From NCBI GenBank assembly GCA_029204225.1, contig CM055096.1, positions 2,490,662 to 2,554,661 of the forward strand: DNA of 64,000 nt, given 5' to 3'. The notes under the pieces were generated by a model. That model saw nothing but the letters and a program-made list of their open reading frames with translations. It was not told the origin of the DNA and searched no databases. The DNA comes from Diphasiastrum complanatum (Eukaryota > Streptophyta > Lycopodiopsida > Lycopodiales > Lycopodiaceae). Positions 48,446-57,838 of this stretch are shown here, piece after piece. Numbering within the stretch: position 1 is the stretch's first letter; the number at the start of each line of letters is the position of its first letter. Both the position numbers and the translations under genes were made by a program.

Positions 48446-50010
48446 ATGATGACATTATATCATCTACATGTGGATATCCCTATTGATTTGGCGCCGTTGC
48501 AGAGAAGAGGAGGCAAAGGAGTTCAAATATCTGTTGAAGATCGTTCTCGTTATAGGGCAGAAGGAAAGAAAAACATGGATTTGTGGACATATGGAACATT
48601 ATATCCACAAGATCCAGGCACTTTGACACATCCCACATTCTCTTCAATAACTCATTTAGTTACATGGATATGAAATGGGCATAGTGGATTACTAGGATAT
48701 TGTGAAAGATTGCAAAACCATGGAAAACAACTTTATATGAATAAAGTTCACTTTTTAGAAGGTGAGTTAATTCGGATATCCTCTTATTGTCAGAATAGAG
48801 ATTGTCATCTCCAAAAGACGTTAGAAGAAAATGAACAACTTAAAAAAAATAATGAATCATTACAGAAGATAGCAATCAATATCAAATCAGAACTAGAGCA
48901 AATGCAATCAGTCTTACAGTCTATTTGTATTGAAAACTTACAATTACTGAAGGATGTGGATTTGGTAAAGAAGAAGGCTGAAAGTAAGAAGCAAAAGCGA
49001 CGAAGTTACAAGGATATTCAAACGCTTTCAAAAGGAGGTTATCGAAATAGAAGGATCCGTGCATTCAGTAAGCATGTTCTAAATTTTGTAAGTTTTTCAA
49101 TGACATTTGGATTTAATTTCAGCTATGGTGATATTCTGTTAGCTATCTGTTTTTTTTTGCAGATCTGCATTAGTAGCTCCTCAGAATATCAAAGACAATG
49201 CTTCACTAGGAATGTCATTGGGCACAATATTGACTTGCAAATCCACTGAGCGTATCATGATGGACAATAGGATTTTAAATGTAAAGTGTAAAATAGCAGA
49301 GTCTTTGATGGTGGACATTCAAAATATTTTAGATAAGACTATAGTTCAGGGTGCTTGTGATTTTGCAGGTATTAGTAGGGAAGCATATGCAACAATATTT
49401 AAACTAATTAGAGAAGCTTTTAAGCAAGTTCAAATTAGAAAAGTCCCAATCCCTAGGACATATCACTTGAAGAAAGAGAGGGATACATTAAACATAGGTA
49501 TGCATAAGATCACTGGAACTCCATTTCATATTGAGGAGGTGTATGAAACTGATGGAAGATCGATATTCTATAATTCATCAAACAATTTATTTGTTGATCT
49601 AAATTAATTGCTAAGATACATCGTCACATTCTATAATATAACCTATGAAAAGGTGAATGACAAAATAATCATAGTACTTAAGTTGGATGAGTCAGAAATT
49701 GTGAAAGGGAAGAAGATGGAAGGGGTTAGTATAACTCTCATGAATGGTGCTCTATCCCAAATAGAGAACCAAGAAGATTTCAAATTCAGTGTCCAGTCAG
49801 AAAATGATATATGGTAGTTGGCAGTGTTTCAGGTAACTAGCCTCATTATTACATTACATTCATTGAATAGTATTAATACATTGTAAACTAAGTATAATTA
49901 ATTCTTTGGATAGGTGCTGAAAGAGGATCATGATATATTATCATGGATATTCTCAAGGACATCTTATCCTAGGATCATCAAGGACCATATGGATGGAGGA
50001 CTTCTCAATG
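48446..50010 (+). pseudogene. TIR-element gene 1: unrecognised, candidate mobility gene
   Basis: Starts MMTLYHLHVDIPIDLAPLQ and has at least two exons. Part 1 (48,446-about 49,070) has a globular N-terminus (DLWTYGTLYPQDPGTL, an in-frame stop at 48,671, then SGLLGYCERL), a long coiled coil and a basic tail (KKQKRRSYKD). A likely intron ends at TTTTTTTTGCAG (49,162). Part 2 (to about 50,010) has MMDNRILNVKCKIAESL, GACDFAGISREAYATIFKLI and VLKLDESEIVKGKKMEGVSI with an Asp-centred strand, then DILSWIFSRTSY. The LKLD...EGVSITLMN stretch could be the first Asp block of an RNase H-fold transposase, but further catalytic blocks were not identified. A decayed relative lies at 27.7-28.8 kb. Family unknown. 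Confidence 0.65.
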
Positions 50011-50011
50011 T

Positions 50012-50624
50012 TCAATTGAAAAGACATTTCGAATCCTGCATAGATTTGAATTCATCATCAGATGTATTTTGGCCAATAAAAGAATCCCAGACAACATCAG
50101 TATTTAAATCAATGAAGTCACTTTCTTTATCAGGAGTGTTGATAAGAAAGTGACTGATATCCTTAATGGCTGACTGAATAGAGGAGGGTGCAAAAGGAGG
50201 GTCAGCAACAGGAACTTCATCATCATCTGGGATCTGAACTAACAGAAAAAGTACGAAACCACTCTGATATTCAACCAATCAACATTTCTTGTTGCAATAC
50301 GGACACATAGGACTACTTTTTGAAAAGATCAAACAATTTGGTGAACATGTTATCCAGTCTATGTCTAAAAGCTGGGAAGAAATGAACAAGATCAGTATAA
50401 TGCATGTACTGGAGTGGACCTATGGAGAAAACAGGCTTGTTAAGTATATCTCTGAATCTGACATAATGTTCATAAAATATGTCAGAATTTGGTTGTGCAG
50501 TCCTAAAAACATGTAGATATGGCCTAAATAGACTGTGGAAGTAGTCTAGGTTTTCAATAATCCCAAATTCACTCAGAAATAAACTCAAGCCTGATTCTCG
50601 TGAGGATGATGAGGAGGAGGCCAT
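50012..50624 (-). CDS. TIR-element gene 2: unrecognised two-part ORF
   Basis: ATG at 50,624 opens MASSSSSSRESGLSLFLSEF, then IIENLDYFHSLFRPYLHVF and HYVRFRDILNKPVFS, and stops at 50,313. A second open stretch (about 50,239-50,012) reads IPDDDEVPVADPPFAPSS and KDISHFLINTPDKESDF, and ends DDEFKSMQDSKCLFN. An intron between them is likely (GTAGTC donor at about 50,312 and a TTCTGTTAG acceptor at about 50,240), but the phases do not fit exactly, so a one-base change or another site is involved. No domain is recognised. It starts 0.83 kb from gene 3 and points away from it across the CACGTG cluster, so the two may share a promoter. Confidence 0.5.
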
Positions 50625-50859
50625 GGCAGTAGTGTGAATATTGCACTTGTGTGCGTGGGAGAACTGAACCAAAACTAACTATCAAAATGGCGCAGAAGAT
50701 GGATATGTACGGCAGACGGGTACAGAATATCGCACTTGTGTGCGAGTAGGTATAGTTGCAAGCAAACGGACAGCAATGAGCGTGCACAAAAGCGATATGT
50801 TGCAAATTTAGAGAACGCAAAAGGTAAAAAATTACTCGGTTTCCGTGTCATTTATACTA

Positions 50860-51130
50860 AATTTTTGCACGTGTGGTCAACGGACTTATGACACGTGTCT
50901 ACTTTCAATTTGACAACAGGCGCAGGCACGTGTGAGATGACACTTCCACACGTGTGAAATGACACCTGAACACCTGTCGCGTGTTCATTCGATTGCTCAT
51001 AAACACGTGTCGCTCTCGCATTCGATCGTACAAATCCCACATGTGTAATGTGATAGGGTGACATGTGTCGCTCGCGCATTTGTCCGTACAACTTCCACAC
51101 GTGTGACAGGACGTTCTTTCACACGTGCGA
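50860..51130. promoter_or_regulatory. CACGTG palindrome cluster between divergent genes 2 and 3
   Basis: Seven exact CACGTG hexamers at 50,868, 50,892, 50,927, 50,949, 51,004, 51,098 and 51,122, plus two ACATGTG variants (about 51,039 and 51,061), in about 260 bp. Most are extended to ACACGTGT or CACACGTGTG. CACGTG is the plant G-box, bound by bHLH and bZIP factors (known). Its position between the starts of two divergent genes suggests a bidirectional promoter (inference). Confidence 0.7.
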
Positions 51131-51451
51131 ACCCCGATGTAAAATCACAAATTTCGATGAATTTTTTTCACTTTTTTTTTTCGCTCCGCATATCACATTT
51201 GTGCGCGCCCTTCACAATCGAAATTCCTCCTACTGCCATCCATGTGCACAGGTCCGATACGTCTGCCTACGTGTCACTCCATATCGCACTTGTGCGTCTT
51301 TCCTCAGATCTAATCATTCTCTTTGATATTCGGCTCGCATAGGTCCGATATATCGTACATTCTGTCCGTACATAGCGGTCCTCTACGAGTTCTTTATCAT
51401 CCCTTCCTTCTCATCCTAACCTTCATGCACAAGTCCGTTATCACATAGTTC

Positions 51452-53115
51452 ATGCCCGTGGATAGGAGAAAGCAGACAAGGAGAGACTTCTTCTCTTCTG
51501 GCTCATCCTCATCTCCTGTGGTTGCCATCACACCACCTGCTAGACCTAGAACGCACAACCGCAGCAGGTGGCTCTCTGAGATACGCAAGTATCGGAGGTC
51601 AATAGCTCTGTTGATCCCAAGAGCTCCATTCTACCGTGTTGTCCGGAACATAACAAGAAATGATCTCGGCTGGCACGTTAGATTCACACCGAGTGCTCTT
51701 CAGTGCCTTCAGGAGGTTGCTAGAGATTATATTAGCCTTTTTTTTGAGGATTATTTTTTGCTTGCCATCCATACCAAGAGGGTTACCATAATGCCCAAGG
51801 ATTTTCAGCTACGAAGCGTCCTAGGAAGCAGACAGCCCCCAAGCGTGCTCCTAAGAAAGTGAAGCCTAACGCTTCAGATTCTGTGAAGCCTATCCCAAAA
51901 TCCATTGTAGATAATGCTGCTATTGATAATGCTATAAATATAGCTACCTCTATTTTGGATACTCCTATAATTGCTGTAGATACTACACATCCACCTCCTC
52001 CACCTCCTCCCAATTTCTATACATATATAGATTCGGATGATTATCTTAAATTTGAGAAAGACATATCGGATGCTATAGATACAATTGGTACTCCTTTTTA
52101 TTTTAGACTAGATGAACTTGATTTTAGTATTAATTTTAGAGTTCTAGATTGTCCGGATCTCAAAGACAGACGGGCTTCTATCAGTGATCCTATGATAGAG
52201 TCCGGGCTGACACTCTTGCAATTTGACATTGCAAGAGATTCATCAAACGAGTTGCTGGTGTTGAGTAACTTTCTGCTCCAGGACTTCAAGGAGAATAATG
52301 ACACATTGTCACAATGTCTGACAAGTGGATTCACACCAGCAACAAAGTATCTGATCATTCCTTATCATACCAAGTAAGATATATTAAGTGTTTCTTCCTG
52401 TTTTATGCATTAACATTGACATTTTCAATTTAAATAGTTCTCAGAATTGCTGCTAAAGTACTTTCAAGCTTATTTTACAGTGACCACCAGAGTTTAAACC
52501 TGATCTCTATTCAGAGATCTGTAAATAATATTATTAAATGTTCTTGTGTCAAGATGAATTCGACGAGAAATAAGCATAAGGATGTAGATATATACATTCC
52601 ATATCTAAGTAAATATATTCCTACAGACGTTTCCCATTCCGTGGACTGGCAGATCGTCAACTTGGAGGTAAACTCTATCTTTCTTAATAGCATTTTGAAA
52701 TCATTATTCTAATGAAATATTTTCAATCAAATTCATTCTATTTCATAATTGATTTCTTGTGTGCTGAATTATTTTGCAGTCACCCCAGCAAAATGATTCA
52801 TTCAGCTGTGGGTGGTATACATTGTACAATGCCAAGTTGTTTTTTGACCCCCTTCAACAAGATGTTGATATTTCTAAGGTAATAAATTCTGTTTATTCTT
52901 ATTTTGGAATCATGATTAGTTTTCTATTCTGGTGATGTTATTGGCCATTACTAATACATGAATGTTCTATTTTGCAGTTTACACTTCCTGAGTACACATC
53001 AAGCCAGGTGTACAGATTTAGACAAGAAATTATCCTGAGTATACTGGCTAGGGCAAGGCTTCAGCCTCCCATTATTGATGATGGTGCAAAGGATGATGTA
53101 GTTGTACTAAATTAA
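51452..53115 (+). CDS. TIR-element gene 3: histone H3-fold protein fused to Ulp1-type (C48) protease
   Basis: Exons 51452-52373, 52481-52667, 52780-52878 and 52978-53115; GT-AG introns in matching phase; about 448 aa if one frame change near 51,812 is accepted. Residues 42-120 are a histone H3 fold: EIRKYRRSIALLIPRAPF, RVVRNI (aN/a1), loop 1 TRNDLGWHVRF (one residue longer than canonical H3, as in CENH3), LQCLQEVARDY (a2), FFEDYFLLAIHTKRVTIMPK (a3). The tail has RRKQTRR, recalling H3 TKQTAR. At 51,812 the frame changes, and KRPRKQTAPKRAPKKVKP lies just where H3 would end with its basic tail, so the fusion was probably continuous. The C-terminus has YLIIPYHTNDHQSL, MNST and PQQNDSFSCGWYTLY, matching the His, Asp (here Asn), Gln and Cys blocks of C48 proteases. 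The HW to HQ and D to N changes may weaken or abolish catalysis. The alternative is two overlapping genes. Confidence 0.75.
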
Positions 53116-53544
53116 GATCAGAAAAAATATAAATAGCATAGAACAAAAATACATGTATAGACTTCATAGAAAAATATACATTGATATATCAAATGTTGTT
53201 CCAGTTTATGAATTTGGGAGCACAAAATACATGTATAGATGCCCAACTTGGGCTTTCATTTATTGAATGAAAGGGTGTATACATAGATTTTTACTAAAGT
53301 TTATTTGAAACTATTGTTCTCCCACAATGGTGATTGTTGTAGGTAAATCTTTGCAGCGCGTTATCAGCTCCTGTCTTTTTCGCATCTGTGACATGGCAAA
53401 TATTAGTGAATGTGCAATTCTAAATGATGACATTTTCTATTATTTTGTTCTATTTTGATATGGCAATAAACATAAAGTACTTACGAGTCTTCCGTTGATG
53501 ATAAATCTGAAATATGTTGGTAGATTGGTTTGTAATAGCATGAG

Positions 53545-54673
53545 CTATGTTATGATAGAATCAAGCTTCCAGTGCTCTTCCACCTCAAGCATAGTCAAAT
53601 ATTCCTCATTGTAGATAATGCTTATCTCCATTCGGTTTGTGTGACCATTTAGTTCAAAGTCTTGATCTAGTGGTAGCCATGTACCTTCAATTTTCTTGTA
53701 TCTCTGGTAGCTAAATGTGACACTGAGCATTTGCTTTTCGATATGATAACGAAAGATCATTGAGGACTTTTTAATCCTGCATTCTATGTCATTATTTGTT
53801 TTACTATCCCAGCCTTGATCCATGAGATCTGACAAAGTCTCATCTGATAAATCCTTGCAAACAGATAAAGTTGGTGTCCTACAAACACTAGCACTCGAGA
53901 AAAAATCAACAAATGTATGCAATGAGATAAACCAACTTAGGTTCGAGCCTGTGCTTATCTTCATAACATTTTTAATATCAATGAGTAGCTTGCATCTCAA
54001 GGATTCAGAAACAATGCTGTCAGGAGTAGGCCACTCATCACTTTGAAAACTTGGCAATGGAATTGCTTCGAGCTTGCCAAAACCTCCATCTGTTTGTGGC
54101 GTATATAAAGATTCATAAAAATAGATACCACAATCTGCAAGTTCCTTTGGACTTCTTCCTCTGTATTGTGGATTTTCAACATCAGAGTGAATCACGTCTA
54201 ATATTCTTGCAAGTGATTGTGCGGGCTCCCATTCACTTATGCATGATGGATATAAATCTGAAAGAAAAAAACAATGTTGAAGCATTTAAATCATAATCTG
54301 AAGAGCATCAATAAAGGAAATCACCTATGATTGCTGTAGAGTGCATATGTTTTGATATACTTACAATTACATTTTTGATGATCATGAGGATTGATATCAT
54401 GTACTTTGATTTCTGATGCATATATACATGTTGCACTAAGACTTCTGATATCGATTGACCTCCCGGGGTAGTCTTAAACTCCAAAATCTTTGCTTTTCAA
54501 TAAGATTTGTAAGTCATTTTTGCTCTTTTCTTTTGTCAAAAATTGCCCTTCGATGATGGATGCAGCAATACCCATGAGTTCTTCGTACATTTTGTTGGCT
54601 TCCAGTTATCAGCTTCATCTTTTTCATTGTAAAGAATCACAGAATCGATTGTAGATCTGGGTATCCTCGCCAT
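53545..54673 (-). CDS. TIR-element gene 4: unrecognised two-exon gene
   Basis: Exon 1 (54,673-54,365) starts MARIPRSTIDSVILYNEKDE. After a frame change it reads MYEELMGIAASIIEGQFL, has one in-frame stop, then SIDIRSLSATCIYASEIKVH and HDHQKCN at the splice. Exon 2 (54,257-53,545) joins in phase: SCISEWEPAQSLARILDVI, GRSPKELADCGIYFYESLY, a middle part, then MLSVTFSYQRYKKIEGTW and the end MEISIIYNEEYLTMLEVEE. Exon 2 is fully open (237 codons). The donor GTAAGT and acceptor TTTCTTTCAG are good. No domain is identified. It converges on gene 3, with 0.43 kb between stops. Confidence 0.6.
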
Positions 54674-55103
54674 TGCTATTTTCAAAGCTTGGGCTCCAAA
54701 AATCTCTCTGATATATTACTTAATTTTAATTTTTCGTATCACATTTAATCTAATGTGAATGCCAACATAGTCATAGTTACTGCGTATACCATATTTTATG
54801 TAACTATACATATTATATTTCTATAACTATAACTAGTATAGTTAGAAAGTTTCATTATACTAACCAGCATAGTAAAGTAAATTAACTTGAGATATTGACG
54901 TCGGGCAGATTAGCACGTGTCGGGCAGGAAGAAGAAACCAATGGGATACGTCCATGCTGCCCGGACACAAATTTTAAAGTTTTCTATATTGCATTTTTAT
55001 GTTTTAGTTAATTTGAACTACGTTACGTAGATTTCAAATCTGTGCATTTTGATTGGGCCTGGTGACGGTCGAAACTAAAGAAAAAAAATAAAAGTATTTT
55101 TAC

Positions 55104-55135
55104 AAAGGGTCTTTTTGATATTGAGAACTCCTCTA
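55104..55135 (-). repeat. Right 32-bp terminal inverted repeat and 8-bp target copy
   Basis: Exact reverse complement of 47,926-47,957. It is followed by ATGAACAT (55,136-55,143), which equals the predicted uninterrupted gypsy codons and is therefore the intact target duplication copy. Confidence 0.95.
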
Positions 55136-57213
55136 ATGAACATGAAATTCAATCGTCCAATCTGGAAAATGCAGTATTGGTGCTGAAGTTAATGCTTTTT
55201 TTAACTTTTCAAAGGCTTCTAACGCCTCTACTATCCAAATAGAAACAATAGTCAGTTTGTATATAGGTCGTGCTAAATCCGCAAAGAAGATAATAAAAAT
55301 TCGATAGTAGTTCGCATGACCCATAAACACATAAACTCCACGAATCATTTTTTGCGGTGGCAATTCCACAATAATGGATCTTAGAATAATCTGTGGCAAT
55401 ACCATGTCTCGATATCACATGTCCAAACACAACTATGTGGGAAACCCATATCTGGCATTTTTTTGGATTTAGAGAAATTTGATATTTGCGGCATCTCTCA
55501 AATACTTTCTCCAATTGATCCAGGTGGTCTGCATCTATACTATAGACTCTCAGGTCATCCAATTAAATTTCAGAAAAAATTTGTAGATAATATTTAAAAG
55601 CAAATTGCATTACTCTTTGGAACGAACTTGGTGCATTACAGAGTCCAAACAACATTACTTTGTAAGCATAGGTGTCCCATTCTGTTGCAAAAGCAGTTTT
55701 GTGGCGATCTGCAGGTGCAATCTTAACCTGGTTGTAGCCACTAAATCCATCCAGGAAACTATAAGCTTCCACTCCAGCAAGGCGATCCAAAATGCTTTCA
55801 GTAAAAGGTAACGGACAGTGATCCTTCCACGTCACTTTGTTCAACGTCTTGAGATTCAAACAAATTCTTAATTTCCCATTCTTCTTAGGAACAATGACAA
55901 TCGGTGAGATCCATTCAGTATGCTCGATCTCATAAATGAAATCAGCGTCAAGCAATCTCTGAAGTTCTTTCTTTATCAGATCCGCAACATGAGAATTACA
56001 GCGATAGAACTTTATAACCTTTGGAACTGCATTAGCAGGTACTAAAGGTATGGTATGCTCAATAACTGACGTCGGAATCCCTTCAGATCTTGATAAGTCT
56101 ATGCAAAGCAATCTTGATACTTAATAAGTAGCATGCAGAGTGCTTGATACTGTTCAGGATTAAGTTGTGATCCAACTTGTACAATCTTTTGTGGTTCTCC
56201 TGATTCGACAAGATTCATTGGCTGTGTCCTAGCTGGGCCATCGTAAATATCTTTTGAGTCTGGCATAACATGACAACGACATCATCCAATGTATATCGTT
56301 TAAAATGCTCGGGCATATCATGCTGGACTACATCTGCTTGTTCTTTTTTCGAAAGGACTGGTCTTGGATCTTCGCTTAGTCTTCTTAGCAAGAATTGATC
56401 GTGGAGGTGATGACTTCCGAGATGATGATGTCTTGCTAGAATTCTGACTTGTAGAATCATCCTCGACTTTTTCTTTGTCTTTATCCAGTAAGGGTGGCAC
56501 ATTCTCTGTATCAATCTTTTAAGGAGGATTTTCCCATTTCAGGACCGTATTATAATGTTGTTTGGCTTGTTTCTTCGTCATCGATCCTGTGATCCTATCT
56601 TCCTTCAATATACTATGCTTTGGGCGGTTTGATTGTTGGTTCATCAGGAACATTACGCACTCCAAATCTGGTTGGATCCATATGATTGAGAATCTGCTCA
56701 TCTGTAAGTTCTGCATTGTCATCATAAGTCAAGGCATGGCTCACAAGTATGAGATCCTCTTCAATCGAATCTGGTATAGGTTCCGTTGATATCCAGACTA
56801 CATTCAGCACATTCAATGGAAATGTGATCGGTGTATCCTAAGTTTGATCCAATAAGAAAATCTCGCTCAAATATGATTGATTATCTTGTTGACACATATA
56901 TCCTGTTGTACAATCAATCATTGCAAGAGCTTCCTTCCAATTGACAGTTTCTGTTTGAGAATCATAATGAACTCCCAAATTTTTCTCTGGACGGTCACAA
57001 GTATGATCCGTTGTTGATGAATCATCATCCTCTTTTTGAACACCTTAGGAAATTGTGTATGTTGTATCGACAGAGTGATATTCTTTTGTTCGATTTCCCA
57101 AGCGGCTCCGACATGGAGTACTTCATTAGATTCTTCAAATCCAGCACTGTGAAAAGTACAGTACTAAGGACCATAAATGGATCTTTGAATGATCCACAAG
57201 GTGATTGTATGCT
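55136..57213 (-). pseudogene. Ty3/gypsy reverse transcriptase and upstream pol (left part of the split element)
   Basis: In sense order: an upstream polyprotein stretch (about 57,020-56,610; NWKEALAMIDCTTGYMC, DEQILNHMDPTRFGVRNVP) of unclear role, possibly near the protease. A stop-rich stretch follows, then RT (56,111-55,136): VIVPKKNGKLRICLNLKTLN, AYSFLDGFSGYNQVKIAPAD, MLFGLCNAPSSFQRVMQF. The catalytic tyrosine of YLDD is replaced by a stop codon (TAA at 55,565-55,563) before LDDLRVYS. FMGHANYYRIF and FPDWTIEFHVH end at the TIR-element junction. Together with 46,260-47,925 it forms one element. The left boundary is the copia insertion near 57,213. Confidence 0.9.
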
Positions 57214-57838
57214 TGTTAAACAATCTATCAGAAACTAGTCATCAGAAAACAAGATCTAGTTTAGCAGCTTGATAGGAAACAAGTAGAGACAATCAAAGCA
57301 TTGATCAAATAGTCTAATCCAACTCCACACGTGTGGAAATAAGGCTGTAGTACGGCCTGTAGACAGTGTTTACAAAGTTCCAAAGCTGGGTTTCATTGGA
57401 AAAATAGAGTAATCACCATACAATGAGAGGAAACTCGAGTTTCTCCTTGAGGCTCCAAAAAGTTTCTATCTTCTCACTATGGAGAATGGAAATACATAGT
57501 AAAACACACTTCCTTTGCAAAGTTAGGTGAAAATCCAGCATGTAATAAGGAAGTAGACTCCACTTTCTTGCCCTAATGTGAAAACCCTAGCCTAGATCCA
57601 AGAGTCATGCTTGGTAGGTGCATGGTAGGTACAAATCTCATCATAAATCATGGTCTAGATCCTACAAAGTAGGAATCACTACCAAATAGACACAACCACT
57701 CCTCTTGACTCGTGGTAGCCTACTTTAGGTGTGTATGTACAAGTGGCACTTTGGCCATTCAAATAACCAACAAACAATATTGACAAAATGTACAATATTC
57801 TACATGGCTAGATTTGCCAATGTAGGCAATTTTTCACA
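57214..57838 (-). repeat. 3' LTR of the minus-strand copia element
   Basis: On the minus strand, a polypurine run TTTGAGGAGGAG is followed at once by TGTGAAAAATTGCC, the typical 3' LTR start (57,838). The far end is a TG at 57,214 or 57,210, next to gypsy sequence. It contains CCACACGTGTGG (57,325) and a nearby GTACGGCCTG, shared in arrangement with the end of the plus-strand copia LTR, so both are one broad family. Confidence 0.7.

Larger units (their letters stand above)
47926..55135. mobile_element. 7,210-bp TIR element carrying four genes, inserted in gypsy pol
   Basis: Bounded by perfect 32-bp inverted repeats beginning TAGAGGAGTTCTCAATATCA. The insertion splits the gypsy codons for EFHVH and HTDASK. 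The uninterrupted codons predict ...CTGT-ATGAACAT-GAAATTC; the right flank keeps ATGAACAT and the left flank has ATGCAT, that is ATG(AA)CAT minus two bases. This fits an 8-bp target duplication. TAGAG ends and an 8-bp duplication are hAT-like, but no BED or hAT dimerisation domain was found. Gene order: gene 1 (+), gene 2 (-), gene 3 (+, H3 fold plus Ulp1 protease), gene 4 (-). Genes 1 and 2 converge, 2 and 3 diverge, 3 and 4 converge. Some stops suggest this copy is no longer fully active. Confidence 0.85.

Noticed and set aside
48446-49250. Gene 1 as a gag protein of an LTR element
   Set aside because: The coiled coil and basic tail are gag-like, but the gene lies between short inverted repeats, has an intron, and shows no zinc knuckle or adjacent pol.
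54130-54200. BIR-like (IAP) pattern SPKELADCGIYFYESL in gene 4
   Set aside because: The zinc-binding Cys/His residues that must follow in a BIR domain are absent.
47926-55135. Assignment of the TIR element to the hAT superfamily
   Set aside because: Ends and target duplication length fit hAT, but no BED finger or hAT C-terminal dimerisation motif is present in any of the four genes, so the superfamily is left open.
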